Positions 24,439 through 37,880 of a stretch of DNA of 64,000 nt are shown here, piece after piece (positions within the stretch are counted from its first letter, which is position 1; every line of letters starts with the position of its first letter). The translations under genes and the position numbers were made by a program. Origin of the DNA: Chrysoperla carnea (lineage: Eukaryota; Arthropoda; Insecta; Neuroptera; Chrysopidae); NCBI RefSeq assembly GCF_905475395.1, contig NC_058338.1, positions 49,635,935 through 49,699,934 of the forward strand. Reading direction: 5' to 3'. The notes beneath the pieces are model-generated. The model saw only the letters and a list, made by a program, of their open reading frames with translations, searched no databases and was not told the DNA's origin.

Positions 24439-27400
24439 TTAGTCTTGGTCAGACCCCATATCTTCATCCTCATTGTGGTCTACTTCGTCGGCGGGTCCTA
24501 AAAATGAAAATAAAATTTGTTGGTTTTAATTCACTAGCATTGAAAAATGTCATGTATCCTAAAAAAAGGTCCGATTCGTGAATTTTACTTCATTATATTG
24601 GGAATTTACATTATTATGTTAATTCCCATTAACTTATTAGTATATTAAGTTAATTGAAAAATTAGAGGGAGGAAAACGTGTCATTTACAATCTATCGTCG
24701 GTTTACAGTTTTATCAGATTTATTGTAAACTAACGGTTTTTACAATTAATCTGTACATAAAAAATGTCCCGAATGACTGACTGACGGACCAACGCACAGC
24801 CTAAATTGCTGATCGTAGAAACCTGAAATTTGGTGGGTGTGTTCGTTATATGACGTAGGCATCCGATAAGAAATGATTTTCCAAAACTTTATCCCTAAGG
24901 AGGTGTGAAATAGGGGATGAAAGTTTGTATGAAAATTTGTCATTTTTAAATCCACTACTTGGCCGATTTTAAAAATTATTTCACCTATAGAATGCTACAT
25001 AGTCAGCAAGTAACGTGAGCTGTATTTTATTTGAACAAAAATTAGGGTTCCGCATAAAAAAATTAAAACATATTAAATGGCAAACAAAAGGATAATTAAG
25101 TGAGGGTAAAGGAATAAAAGGCTTTAAACGCGATAGTCTTTGTTTTTAAAGTTGAAATTGCTTAGCGATACGGGCGGGTAACTACTGGTATATAATAAAA
25201 CATAATAAGGTGTTAGTGTGCGCTCGCTATTGTCAGCCGTCAAATACTTTCAACATGATGAAAATCAATCGATAAAATTGATTTAAATCATAAATAATTA
25301 ATTAAAACGTGCGATAACATAATTTTTTTCTTGTGATTCATTCATTATGATTTATATAATACAATTAATATTATATTATTTATTGATCTATCTACTTTAA
25401 TAACATATTATTTTAAAATTTTTCAATAGTAAAATGCCGAGTAAAATTCCTAGTTAAAAATTATTCATACTAATTATTTGACTTTTATCTTTTACAACTT
25501 TTTAAAATGGTTGATTAGAGAAAAAAGCAAAAATTCAAATTTTTATTAAGAAGCTTGGCAACTGTACGTCTTTAATTAGTCTTAAGTTTCTTGAATATAT
25601 TTAGTATTTAAAGAAAAATAAAAACGAATTGATTTATCTAGCTTACCCATATCTCTTTTCTTTCGACCATATGCTCGCTTTGAAGTAACTGGAACTGATT
25701 CCGTTTCACCATGAACTAATGAATTTCTATATTGTAGCAATGGTTGCCAATCTTCACCTTTACTTGATGGCATACCAGCTTGTAAACGTCGATCCAGGAA
25801 ATTTAACCTAAAAAATAACCCAATGTATTTTTTAATACATTTTTAAAATTTTCGACACTGAAAATTCGAAGACTACTCATTTGATTTGCGAATAAAAAAC
25901 ACTATTTTTTGTTGCCAAAATGTTGGTGAAAACTATGGCTAAAGTTCAATTATTGGGCAGACTGTATATGCATATAGTGGTAACTCTTAAATATTTATTA
26001 CATTTTATTAAATTATCTATAACGCCCTTTCACGGGTCTCTGGTCACGGGTTGTGATAATTGAAGTTGTTAACTTGGTAACATATTAAAAAAACCAGTTA
26101 AGGTATATCGTGAACTATTATCTCGCCACCTGTGACTGAATTCAACGAAGTTATTAGAAATCTTAATCGGTAAAGTAGATAAAAAGAAATGTTTATACAC
26201 AGAGTTATACACGTTATTCGACACGAAAGATTAAGGCTTAACTGACTGATTTTAAGAAAATTTTGTTTCTGGGATAGAATAAGGTTTATTGGCTATATAT
26301 TTAAAAAAAATTAACTTTGTAATATGCAGGATGACCAATTATTGAATTTCCAAAGTTATTGCCCATTAAATGAATCTTTTATTATTTTTGAATTAAGTCA
26401 TTTAATTTTAACTCTCGAAAAAATACTAGACATCCCCAGCCCAATTCAAATTAGAAATGAGGCAAATTATCAAACTTACACAACACGCTTATCTTGTTTC
26501 AACAACTTATTAGTAAATTCAGTTAAAATTTCTAAGAATGCTAAATGTGGTGGAGGACTTGTTGGATCATCAAGACGTTCAGTATTTTTGACTGCAAACA
26601 AAATACCAGCCCGATGCAAGGATGCAATTGCTTCACGATTTTTAACAGCATCCAAACCGAATGATAATGCAAATCGTTTTGCTAATTCCTAAAATAAATA
26701 AACGATTAAAAATTTTAAATGATATAAGATTTCATTAAATTGGTCTCACCTTAAGTGCAGTAAAATCTTCATGAGTGTTTACTTTTGGATTTTGCTGTTG
26801 TAATGCAGTAAACATTGTTGTAAGACTTAAGCACATTGTTAATGCACAATTTGTTTTGTTTATTTCACGGGCTTTACCTAATGTTGTTTTTATGATATCA
26901 CCATAATCATTATAATACTGAAATTCAAAAAAAAATTTTTTTTTAAAAAGCTTGTTATTATTCAAATCAAGATGAGCATTTCTGTGGGCTGTATTTTGTT
27001 ATTAACAAAATTTCAAAATGATAGAACTTTGAAAAATATCAAAGGTCTATCTTTTATAATTATTAGAGGTTGAAAATTACCATTGTTAAAATATACTGAG
27101 TGTATCATAATAATGGTCAATATTCAAAGGGCTAAGGTATGCTAAATCAAGCATTTTGGCAAAATAAAAATGTGTCCAGTTCTGTTCCTAAAAAACGGCG
27201 AGACTGCAGAATTTGACACCATTCCTCCAACAAAATCAATATTGAAACTAGAAAATTGCACCATATTAGATTCGGTAAATTTTCACATTTAGATTTTTTC
27301 CACCCCCAAAAAATCTGCCGATTACATTTCCGGTTTATAAAAGACGTTTATCTAAACGTACTATAGACTCCAAAAGGTTAGAATGTACGTTCCGTAATAT

Positions 27401-30400
27401 TTAAGGTAAGTTTAAGTCACAATTATTCGGAAAAAAAGTAAATATCGACTTTAAGAATTTTTTAGAAGTAATTAATCATTACATAGTATAAAACAAGGTC
27501 GCTTCCCGCTGTTTATATCTATGTATGCTTAGATCTTTAAAACTACGCTACGGATTTTGACTATTTCTAATAGATAGAGTGATTCAAGAGAAAGGTTTTT
27601 ATGTATAATACATGCATAATATAATAGAGAAACACTGATAATTTTAGATGTTAATGTGATGTCGACGAAATTGGGAACATAGCGAGGGTAAGTGACGGCA
27701 TATGAAGTGAAGGTTATCCCAACGAAGCGGGTAGTTCACAGCTAGTACTTATTATAATACGATGCAAATAGATTTTAAAATCAACCTACCTTAACATAAT
27801 GTTTAAAAATATCAGCAGCAGCTTTTGTTGGCATTATATTATAAACAATTAATTTACAGTATGCAGCCAAAAAATTACGACGTTTATGTAATTCTTCAAT
27901 ACGACGCTCATCATGTTCATCATCCGCCTCTTGTATGAACACATATATTTGTACAAATTCATTTAAAATACTTTGCATGTGTAATTGTGGTTCGTATACT
28001 AAGACACTCATCTGACTATGTCGTGCACTGACTAATTGATCACTGAATACCACTAATAAATCACATATGGAAATGTATGCTTCCTCTTTTAATATTTGTT
28101 CTGTCGACTGATGCATGATAATCAATGATGTATTCATGAAATTATGCAATCGTTCCTTTAGTTCATCAATTTCTTCATTGGCAGACCCACCAGTTTCTAA
28201 TACACTTTCTACTTGTGTTAAACCCCACATTATTGCATAGAAACAACTTGAAATACAATATTTAATTGCCTACAAAAATATATTCATATTTAACCTAGTT
28301 CAATTAGACGCCATAAACATAATGTAATAAAAAAAAAAAAAAAAAACGTAATCTTATAATAAATATAAATGTGATAGGTTAGGTTAGAGTGTCTGTCCTA
28401 GGGTGGGACACACTTAGACCATAGGGTCCGTTGTGATATCGTAAAAAGGTTGGCCCATCCCCGGCCACTAATCCATGAACCATTTGGAGCTGTTTTAGAA
28501 CAGCAGGAAAGCTTTGACGTCGACTGACGTGATAAAAAAAAAACAAAAATAATAATATAACTCAACTCAAAAATTTGCATTAAAAATTTTTGGGTCTATT
28601 GACACTTTTGACCAGCAAAGATCTTGCACAAAAGCAATGTAAAAAAATACTTACTATTAGAATAAAAATATATTATATAGTAATTAGCTTGATAATTATT
28701 TATAAGGTAGTCTAATGTAATTCTACAAATATCCCAAAGAAAATAGTGTCACATTTAGAATTATATTTAAACTATGCGATCAAAACAAAAGTTTTTCTAC
28801 GAAATTTATACAATTATATAATGTGACTTGTCTCGATTTATATATTTTTTAATAGATATATACTTTGATTTATTCCATTTTACAAAATATCAATTAATGT
28901 AAGCAACATAAAAAAATTATACAATAAAGTTTTATTTCAAATCACTTAGACTACTTAATAAAGAATTATTATCAGGCCAATTAATTTGCTGCAAGTTCCT
29001 TTATTCCCTTATGAATTGTAGTTTTTTAAAGGCTATTGCAAAATTAGTATACAATATCATATTGTTTTTATATATCGATATATCATAAGTGTTATCGATA
29101 AATCGATTTGTTTCGATGTTCTCAATGCATGCATTTTATTTTGAATCAAGGATAAAAAATTCTTATAAATAAAATATAATATTTAATATTTCACCTCTAC
29201 AGGTAATCCAATTTCTGATAAATTAGTTAATTCTGCAAATAGATCAGGCCACAAATTCCATTTATTTAAATTGTGTGATGAATAAAATACGGAAACTTTT
29301 TTTAATGCGGCAACAATATCAAATATTTCATCTTCTGTTGGATTATCATTCTGAAAAAAATTATAATTTTTGTCACGTTTTAAGCTCTTCTTTCGCAAAA
29401 TGGCTGTCCCTCTTCGACAGTGGCATTTTTCGTGGTTTCTTTTCATAATACTTAGATGTATTTTTCAGATTTTTTTTAATGATTTTCATTTAATAATAAG
29501 TGTCATTTTGAAATTTTATGGCACCATATTTTTTATTTTTTTCTGATACATGATTTAGCTCATTAATTATCACGAATATGAAATTATTTGTAATAAGTTT
29601 TCCATTTACAATATATACTTGTTAAAAACAAAATAGTTTTTTCCAACTTTTGGGGGAAAATATAAATGGAGATAAACGTAAAATAATTCTGACCACGATG
29701 CACCCAAAAAAGCGGACTCCTTTCAAAAAGCAAAGTTTAAGGTTGTAATATTAGAAGTAATCATAAAAATACTTACCGCAGCCAAAAGATTTTTATAATC
29801 ATCCAAAGTTTCCTTGCAACGATTTACAATCATATCAATAATTGTGGAACGAGCGATATCGCAAGGACGAAAGATTGCCTGACCCTCAGTACATAAATAT
29901 TCAAGTGATTTAGCACATGTTTCCAATACTTCAGTTTCTTGATGAATTTTTACAATTTCCTTTAATGTTTCAAGCAACTGTTGAAGACTCTGTAAAAGCA
30001 AAATAGTGAATAACTTGTGTCTAAAATGTAATCTTTTAACTTACATTTTCTTGACGATTCTTTGTATATATTTCAAGATCAAAATATTGTGGAATTGTTA
30101 ACAAATTTGTTAATTTTTCATGATCAGCCTTATATTTGTTTAATAATTGTGGTAACGTTTGTATGAAATGTTCAGTTAAACGATGTTTATCGTCATTGGT
30201 TTGTTTTTGTTCTTTCATCGATGTAACCTGGAAACAAAAAAAAATCGACTTCATTAAAAAAGGTTTACAAAAAATATTACATTTATTTATGAGATATTCT
30301 ACTCCTTATTTAAAACGCTAGATAGAGTATCTCTTAGCTGGAAAACTCAATAATCTCTTAATGTAAAATCAGCTTTATAGTAAATTTAATATAAATTATA

Positions 30401-33400
30401 AATTATCATATTACTTGCAGTTACTCATGCGCTTTTAAAAAAGTTTTAAAAACAAAGACTACAGTGTTATAGTCTTCACTCCACTTGCACTCATTTATTC
30501 CCCATTTAGATCATGATTTCATGGGTTTTAATATTTGGGTGTGCAATATAAAAAAGAATTTTTCGAGTCCGTCTAGTAGTTCCAGAGTGTAGTGTGTTTA
30601 AACGCACAACCAAACAAAACTCTTCCGCTTCATTATGATAACATAGATTAATTATTATTGGAACTTACCTTTCGGTTAGGCCCTCTACCAACAGGTGCTT
30701 CACCAGTTGCCGCTTGTCGTACACAACAAACCATAATATCAATTAAACTTGTTTCTTGACGATTATCCAAACTTTCTTCATGTGGTCCTGGCTCTTCTAA
30801 TAATAAATCAGTCATACATTCCCAATCTTTCATCATAGGATTTGACTCAATTAATGAATCAACTAAATAAGCACCATGCTCGTGTAACTCCGATTCAATG
30901 AAAAATTGTACCAAATCAATAATAAATGGTGTATTGGGTAAACGACGTTTACCTCGCCCACTTTTACCCGGATCAACACCAGTTGGTTGAAACAACCGTT
31001 CATTTAAAAATTCACCAGCTGCTTGCGCTACTTGACGATGTGATGAGTATACTAATTCGTAAACATGTTCACAATCTTTATCTGATAAAATGTCATTATG
31101 ATGCCTGTGGAAAGAATTCAAGATATTAATTACAGATTTTTTCGTAAGTACAAAAAAAGTAAATATTGGAAATTTCAGACTATCGCTTATAAAGACAATT
31201 TTTTACTTGATAAGCAAATATTTCGATTAATTTGTTAACGATTATAATATTTCAAACAAAAGTTGTTGATTCCAAAGAAGATAAGAAATAGAAAAACACT
31301 TTATGCACTGATATTTAGCACGAAAAAGATGTCCACCAATTTAGGAATAATAAAAAATTGTTAAATCGTTATTTTTCAAAGTAAAGGTAAATGGAAATTA
31401 TTAAAAGCTAACATTTTTTCGATAACCCAATAAAGTCATTGAAAATTAATTGCAAAAAAACACTTTCAGTAGCGGATACATTTGATTAATTTGATTTATA
31501 GCTAAAGATAAGTATCGAACATAAAATAACAACTTTACTTACTTATGGATGCTAATTACTAAGCGAACGGCTTGTACAGCAACATCATATTCTTTATCCA
31601 GAGTCATAGCAACAATACGGTCTTTAAATTTATTGGTAAAAAGTTCCAATTTTCCTTTAAGTTCTTCTGAAGCATAAAGAGGTTGTAACGCCAATAGACA
31701 ACGCAAACGAACATCTCCCACCTATTTATTACAAATAAAAATTTGAATTTGAATTTCCTTTTTATTTAAAAGTCGTATTAAAACTCGTCAATAGATTGTG
31801 TGTTTTGAGAACTTTTAAGCAGGTAATACGCATCCACATACTTACCAGAATAAAATCATTCTTTGTACTCTATGATTCTAAATGTACATATTTTTTGAGT
31901 GATAAAATTAAATAAAATAATTGAAAGTAGTCAATTACATTTTACATATAATCTAAAAATACATGTGTTCGCTTGGCGAAATAATAATATTGAACATCCC
32001 AAATGAAATCATCGTTTCGCCTAATAAATATTATGTCTTTAAATTACCTTATCGTGTAAAGTCCACCCAATGTATTTCAAATATGAATCATCTAGAAAGT
32101 TGGTGTGGAATTTTTGCATCCAAATACCAATTTCTGTCATGGATATTGCTCGAATTTCTGGCAATGTATCTCTACAGAATAAAATCAAAATTAGGTTAAA
32201 TTTTCTATCATATCTGAACCAATGCGTATATTTTTAATAAAAAATAGTAAAAAAGTTTATATACGCATATGTTTTAAAACTTTTGATTTTCGAGATACAG
32301 GATGATCATGTTTCTAAACAAACATATATAATATCGATAGTAAGTAAATGATAATGCTAAAGTTTATTTTGTCGAGATTCCTTACATAAAAATATAACAT
32401 AATGGCCATATAAATACATGCACAAAGATTTTTATTCATTTTCGAGATCCAATCATGAAGGATTTAATATTAAAAGCCTTTGATTTGTTTATTCGACATT
32501 TATTTATTATTATTATGCAAAGAATCCCAAAACAATAATATACTTACCATTATCATATTTTTGTTTTGAAACTTTATCACCCTTTATGTCAAAAAAGAAA
32601 AGTTTTAATCTATATATTCATATTAAGTTTTCGCCTTTTTTTAATTCAAGGAACTTATGTTCTTGTGAAGCTTTTTCAGATTTATTATTAAATAATTTGT
32701 ATATCGGTAGGGTCTCTAAAACTTTAAATGGATTGCTATAATACGAACCTGTAACGATGAACAAACACTGATTTAAACATATACGTTAACATATTTTTAA
32801 TTTCATCAATATTCTCTTCTAATTCTTGACGTTTAGTCATTAAAGCCTCTAAACGATCACTAGCACCACGTTTATCACGTGCTTTTTGTCGTTCAGCTTC
32901 GTATTGACGCAAAGTATTATCTTGATTTACACTCACAGTTAATGCAACATCAACTAAAGCTGTCATCAATTTCATTGCTAAAAAAGAGAATAAATATTCA
33001 AACTTGATTCAGTTTTTAAATCGACTACAAACGGAGGGGGGATATTTATCACGAAATTGTGTGAGTTAACTCATTATAATTTATAAGGTATGCGTTAATA
33101 TATATTTTCTAATACTTTTATTACATCCATCACTATAAGGTAGATATACATAACTTTAAAATTAGCAAGGAAAAACATTTCTTATTAGTAAAAATAGTAA
33201 AGTTCCATATAATCCGAAAACGGTGTTAGACGCCTTTATAGAATGATCAATAATATATTTCATAGTTCCATTTGGTAAGTTAAATTTCTCAATTTTTTTA
33301 GAAAAATTATTAAAAAAGAACAAACTTTTTTGAGCCTTTTTTTAATCTTCCTAATACCAAATAAGGGAAATTACATTAAATACGTAGATGATAAGGTGAA

Positions 33401-36087
33401 ATTAATCGATTTTGGACTAAATTTTTAAACAAGCTGATTTATTGACGATTCGTATCTGCCATTCTTATACTCTAGCCATCTTCCAAATGATTTTTTAAAC
33501 ATTTCCGAATTTGTCTAAAATAATTCATCTTTTTATGATATTAGAAAAATCAAAACTTAGAGACAGTGGCAGAATCCTATAGCTTTGCCTGCTTAAAATA
33601 GCATTTTTCACCCATTGATGTCTAGAAATCGGATGAGAGGTTCTTCTCGAAAAGAACATAGAGTTTCCCTTGGTCTGGGTGCTGGGGACACCCACTTGTG
33701 TAGCTTTAAATTCGTATCCAAAAAATTAATAATTATAATAGTTTAAATTACCGGCTAAAGTAGCTGTATGACGAAATGCTCGTACTTGTGAATCAGATAA
33801 ACCAGTTAAAAGTGATATAATATTATCCATCAAAAATTGATCGTAAATAATCGAATACTGACATTGTTTCACTAATGTTTGCACGAAATCACAAAAATTT
33901 TGACGAAATTTTTTCCATTGTTGTCCAGTCATTATTAATGGATATTCTCCACTTTCCTAGGAGGTAATATTATTAAATAGGAATAACATTTAATAAAATA
34001 GAAAACAAAAAAAAAAATTTACTTCATCAAATTCTTCAGTCATTTTACGGATAATTGATACATGTTCCATTGTGGCTTGCATTTGTGGTGTAATACGTCC
34101 TTTACACCCTGACGCATTTATGAAGAATTGCATCAATTGGATTAGTGCTGTTTCACGATTTGTTTTGTAACCTTCGATCCAGTCATCACAAATGTTCTTA
34201 AAAGAAAAAGTTTTACATTATAAAGTAAATAACAACTATCTTAAAATGGACTTCTCTTTAGAATAATTTAAGATTAAAATTAATTGTCCTCAATTTTTTA
34301 AGAATAAGCTCGGATTTTACAAATTCATTCGTCTAAAACTTACCTATTTGTCCAGCTAAAAATACCTCAAAATCTCAAGATCAATTTAAAAAATTAAACA
34401 TCTCTTACCGTTTTCAAAATAATATTTAAGGGTTACAAAATTGAAGTAGTTTACTATTTCATTTGTCTGCAATCTTTGACTTAGAAGAAATTCGATATTA
34501 AACAGAATTGTTAATTTTTAAATATACTCCCGAGTATAAATTTCGACATTTATACTCGGGAGTATATTTAAAAATTAACGATTTTGTTTAATATCGAATT
34601 TCTGCTAAGTCAAAGGTTACAGACAAATAAAAAAAGTAAACTACTTCAATTTTGTAACCCTTAAATATTATATTGAAGACGGTAAGAGATAGAGTTTTGT
34701 TATTTTTCGAATTCTAACTATTTTTGTTTCAAATATTTTTTCGAAATTGTAATAGAGATGTTAGAATAAACATGTAATTAAAATTTGCTCTGATAAATTC
34801 TGTTAGATCCTAATGAAGTAAAATGTTGTGTAATTTACAGTGGTGATAAGATAAAAATCTTATGCCTGCATCACATGGCTTCTTTATACGCAATAAAGTA
34901 ACAGAGCAATTTGTTGTTATAAAAATTGGATATAAAATTGTAAGGTAGTGAATAGAAGTAAACAATATTTTCTAAGTTTGCTTATTCCATTCTGTATTGT
35001 TCAGAAGAAGAAGTATACAACTAAGTGTTACAGCAGTCTTAAATCCAAAATTCCACCACGAATAGTTTCTTCAATATTCGAAATACATACGTACATACTG
35101 TAGATAATATGGCGAAACTAATCTAAATTGATTCAGGGATGCCTAATTTAGATAATTCCCTTTAAATTGCGATACGGAAATTATCCGCGATTACAATATT
35201 CCTTTTCTATATGTTTAAAAACAACTTCTAGCTACCATGAAAATTATCAGTTACAAATGTGTTATCATCTTAGCTAAATAATTAAACATGAAATAATGCG
35301 TTTCGAGCTTAAGTCTTTTCGAAATTTTTTAACTTCATCCGTTTCGTATTTAATCTCTCAACGGAAAGTAGGTCATAATTAAAATTTTAATCTTCTTTGA
35401 AAATCGCAGATATATATTAAGGATGTCTAAGACAGACCGGTAATATGATAATCTAATTTAAATATCATATGTAGGTAGGTATAACTATTCAATTATTAAT
35501 AAAACTTAACTGCTACTGCATTTATTTATTATACTTACTGGGATTGAACCTTTACAATTTCGTATAATGAAATACAAACTATTTTCATCTTCTGCATTTA
35601 TATCAGGATTTGGTTTACGACCGGTTTTTTTGCGACGTGTTTCAGCAGGAGCAGGTGTTGCGGGAGGTTGTTCCACAATACGCCGTTCACTTAATGGGGC
35701 TCTATCTCTTGCTTGAGATTGTTGAACACCTAAACAAATTTCAATTTTTATACTTTCAAATCTAAATGAAAGACGAATGTAGCTAACCTCGTAGCCTAGC
35801 ACGGGTAATTCTTGGTACATGACCACCAGGAGTTGGGGGAGGTTCGTAAGACATCAAATTATCTGTAGTGTTATCAGATGCATTTTCATTGCCGGTTTCC
35901 CCATACATTTCACTAAAAAACAATCGCAACTTTAAGTTAGAACCTTTTTTAATGAAAATAGAATTTTAAAAATTTACTTGGTTGAAATATAAGTATTTCC
36001 ATATCCAGCGTTGTAGTTGTCATCACTGTTATCATATTCAATAGGAGGTTCCTCCATACATATTCGCTTCCCTCCGCGTCGATGCAT
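24439..36087 (-). CDS. SA: Cohesin subunit SA/stromalin (STAG)
   Basis: Exons in reading order: 36087-35978, 35912-35788, 35729-35539, 34196-34023, 33956-33752, 32977-32749, 32171-32048, 31721-31543, 31104-30669, 30227-30045, 29989-29777, 29350-29195, 28269-27790, 26917-26750, 26688-26480, 25807-25647, 24497-24439. Sum 3402 nt, 1133 residues, close to Drosophila SA and shorter than vertebrate STAG1/2. Known role: HEAT-repeat cohesin subunit that binds the RAD21 kleisin and loads and holds cohesin on chromatin. Seen: a basic N-terminus (MHRRGGKR), an acidic/proline linker with RRKKTGRKP, the STAG region with [19 protein letters not shown] and [18 protein letters not shown], and the stromalin conservative domain at about 350-445 ([50 protein letters not shown]). 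Then [38 protein letters not shown] and an acidic tail [11 protein letters not shown] see one such gene; STAG1 versus STAG2 does not apply. Confidence 0.95.
24746..25075. repeat. Interspersed repeat fragment in SA intron
   Basis: It contains GACTGACTGACGGACCAACGCACAGCC, then CTGAAATTTGGTGGGTGTG, and ends near TTAGGGTTCCGCAT. This order of blocks is one I recognise from common interspersed repeats in many insect genomes. Only the fragment is present, inside the last SA intron (24498-25646). Confidence 0.55.
27525..27750. repeat. RTE-type LINE tail fragment
   Basis: Blocks AAAACTACGCTACGGATTTT, AATAGATAGAGTGATTCAAG and GAAGCGGGTAGTTCACAGCT follow the order of the very widespread insect repeat commonly attributed to RTE-like LINE 3' parts. 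That assignment is from memory. It lies in the SA intron 26918-27789, in antisense relation to the gene. Confidence 0.55.
28373..28545 (+). repeat. A-tailed retroposon fragment with TTAGG-like head
   Basis: It begins GATAGGTTAGGTTAGAGTG, continues GGGTGGGACACACTTAGACC and CGTTGTGATATCGTAAAAAG, and ends in an A-rich tail at about 28531-28550. The short GGTTAGGTTAG head echoes the insect telomere repeat but is only two units long. The A tail points to retroposition. It sits in the SA intron 28270-29194, opposite to the gene. Confidence 0.55.
30495..30625 (+). repeat. Probable LINE-tail remnant
   Basis: Contains GAGTCCGTCTAGTAGTTCCAG and AAACGCACAACCAAACAAAAC, resembling the end regions of insect non-LTR elements (a CAGTAGTTTT-like block then an ACAAACAAAC-like block). 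Very degenerate; lies in the SA intron 30228-30668. Confidence 0.35.
34401..34690. repeat. Near-perfect 290-bp hairpin element in SA intron
   Basis: The arms 34401-34541 and 34548-34690 are complementary over about 141 bp with roughly ten differences by eye, around a 6-base loop. The ends are TCTCTTACCG and CGGTAAGAGA. The centre reads ACTCCCGAGTATAAAT facing ATTTATACTCGGGAGT. It has no coding content. This is a foldback MITE whose terminal inverted repeats fill the whole element, lying in the intron 34197-35538. Confidence 0.92.
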
Positions 36088-36834
36088 CTTGGATTTTGGA
36101 ATTTTTATTCATTCGTTTATAAACAACTAAAGTTTTAAATTCTTGTCAAATGACATACGTAAATAAACCCGAAATGCCTGTAGCTTGTACAATAACGGTA
36201 TCAATCGGTCAAATTAATAACTACAAAACGCTTGCCTAAAAGAATTGTTGCGACTAGTATAAATTCAAACACGAATAGAAACTAATAAATCACAGACTTA
36301 CATTAAATAAGGTAAAAGTCAATTTAACAACTTTTCTTAAAAATGCTCCTAGAACGTCAGGAAAAAACCAAATTAAAGCATTTTTTAGGTTTAACGAATC
36401 TGTTTGCTGAAATAGTGAAGAATTAAAAATTTTTCTTTAATTAACGAAAATAATTACACAATTTATTTGCTAATAAAAGTTATTTTTTGCAATTAAAAAT
36501 GAATTAATGGTTTAAGTTAATAAAAAATAAGTTGTTGATTACCATTATTTGTTATTAAAAATGCTTAAAATGTCAAAAATTATAACAAATATTCTCAACA
36601 AAATAATGTTTTTAAGTAAGTTTCTGAATATGAAGTAAAAATGGCGAATTTGATATAGAATCATTTTTGTATATGCAAGCTTTTTTAGCCTTTCATGTAT
36701 AATTTTAAAGAATTTATTTTTTTTTAAATAATAATTATTCTTATATTTTATAAAAATTAATTTTGTGTTTTGTTTCCTAAATATCATGATTAATTCATCG
36801 ATTTACAATCATACGGCTAAATAAAAAACCATTA

Positions 36835-37192
36835 GTTCTCAAAACTCATGCTAACTTGATCTCTTTAAAATGAATTGTTAAATCATGAATTTGGGTGCGA
36901 ATTTAGTTTTTAACACAAAAACACTATAAGAAAATACGATAAATACATTAATGTATTTATTTTGAGAATATTCAGTACCTAAATTTCTTCATGTTAACAA
37001 TATTCATTAACAAGTTCTCAAAACTCATGCTAACTTGATCTCTTTAAAATGAATTGTTAAATCATGAATTTGGGTGCGAATTTAGTTTTTAACACAAAAA
37101 CACTATAAGAAAATACGATAAATACATTAATGTATTTATTTTGAGAATATTCAGTACCTAAATTTCTTCATGTTAACAATATTCATTAACAA
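36835..37192. repeat. Perfect 179-bp tandem duplication
   Basis: Units 36835-37013 and 37014-37192 appear identical base for base, each starting GTTCTCAAAACTCATGC and ending ATTCATTAACAA. Identity implies a very recent duplication, or an assembly artefact. It lies about 750 bp upstream of the SA start codon and has no coding content. Confidence 0.92.
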
Positions 37193-37267
37193 AAATGCAA
37201 CTTAAATAATTAACAACCTCATCTTTAATTAACTTAATCCATTTATTCATTTTTATCAATCACCCTT

Positions 37268-37423
37268 TATACCTACATCTTTTGTGAAAAAATTAATATC
37301 GATTCTCTGTAAGGTTTATGAGAAATTAACTATCAAAGTCAGTGTTTTTATCAAAAAGAGCACATTTCTCATAATATGTATAGAGAACCGATATAAATTT
37401 TTCACAAAAGACGTATAAAAATA
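37268..37423. repeat. Foldback element
   Basis: The left arm TCTTTTGTGAAAAAATTAAT followed by CGATTCTCTGTA pairs with the right arm GAGAACCGATATAAATTTTT followed by CACAAAAGA. The pairing covers about 50 bp on each side, with a GAGAAAT/ATTTCTC inner end. It is related to the repeat at 6300. Confidence 0.65.
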
Positions 37424-37496
37424 TGGTGAATAATTGATAAATAAAATTTTAACTTTTTGTGTATCATTTTCACTTTTTATCGAAAAAAAATGCACG

Positions 37497-37583
37497 TGTT
37501 TTACCATTCTAAGTGTTATAACTATAACATTATATGTGAATCACACGTAATATTATAGTAATAACACCTAGAATGGTTTAAAT
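37497..37583. repeat. Small inverted repeat
   Basis: TTTTACCATTCTAAGTGTTA at the left is the near complement of TAACACCTAGAATGGTTTAA at the right, with continued pairing inside (AACTATAACATTA against TAATATTATAGT). About 40-bp arms, likely part of the same repeat complex as its neighbours. Confidence 0.65.
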
Positions 37584-37689
37584 GTTTTTCATTTATTTTT
37601 GACTGAGTATATTTATCGGTTTTTCATTTTTACACACATTACATTACATTTAATGTGTGTATTTAAATTTTTAAATAATTAGACTGAGG

Positions 37690-37880
37690 AAGTTATTAAT
37701 TTGGGTATGATTTTATAAAGCTTAAAACTTGAGGAATATTAATAAAAGTTTTTTATGTACCTAAATGGTAACATTTATAAAAGTACTTATTGACTAGTAA
37801 CCATACAACTATTACGACTGCTCCATATACCATCAAGTAAAAAGGGCATTTTTTAATAATAAATTTCTCGTAAACCGTAC
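37690..37880. repeat. Dispersed repeat fragment, partner of 6300-6540
   Basis: In reverse it carries AAGTTTTAAGCTTTATAAAA, ATGTTACCATTTA and CAATAAGTACTTTTA in the order opposite to the intron copy in FAM91A1. Non-coding. Confidence 0.6.

Noticed and set aside
28376-28388. TTAGG-like sequence as an interstitial telomere
   Set aside because: Only two GGTTA units are present, and they form the head of an A-tailed retroposon fragment, not an array.
36545-36787. Minus-strand open frame of 80 codons upstream of SA
   Set aside because: Composed almost entirely of K, I, N, F and L, as expected of AT-rich non-coding DNA; no start context or homology.
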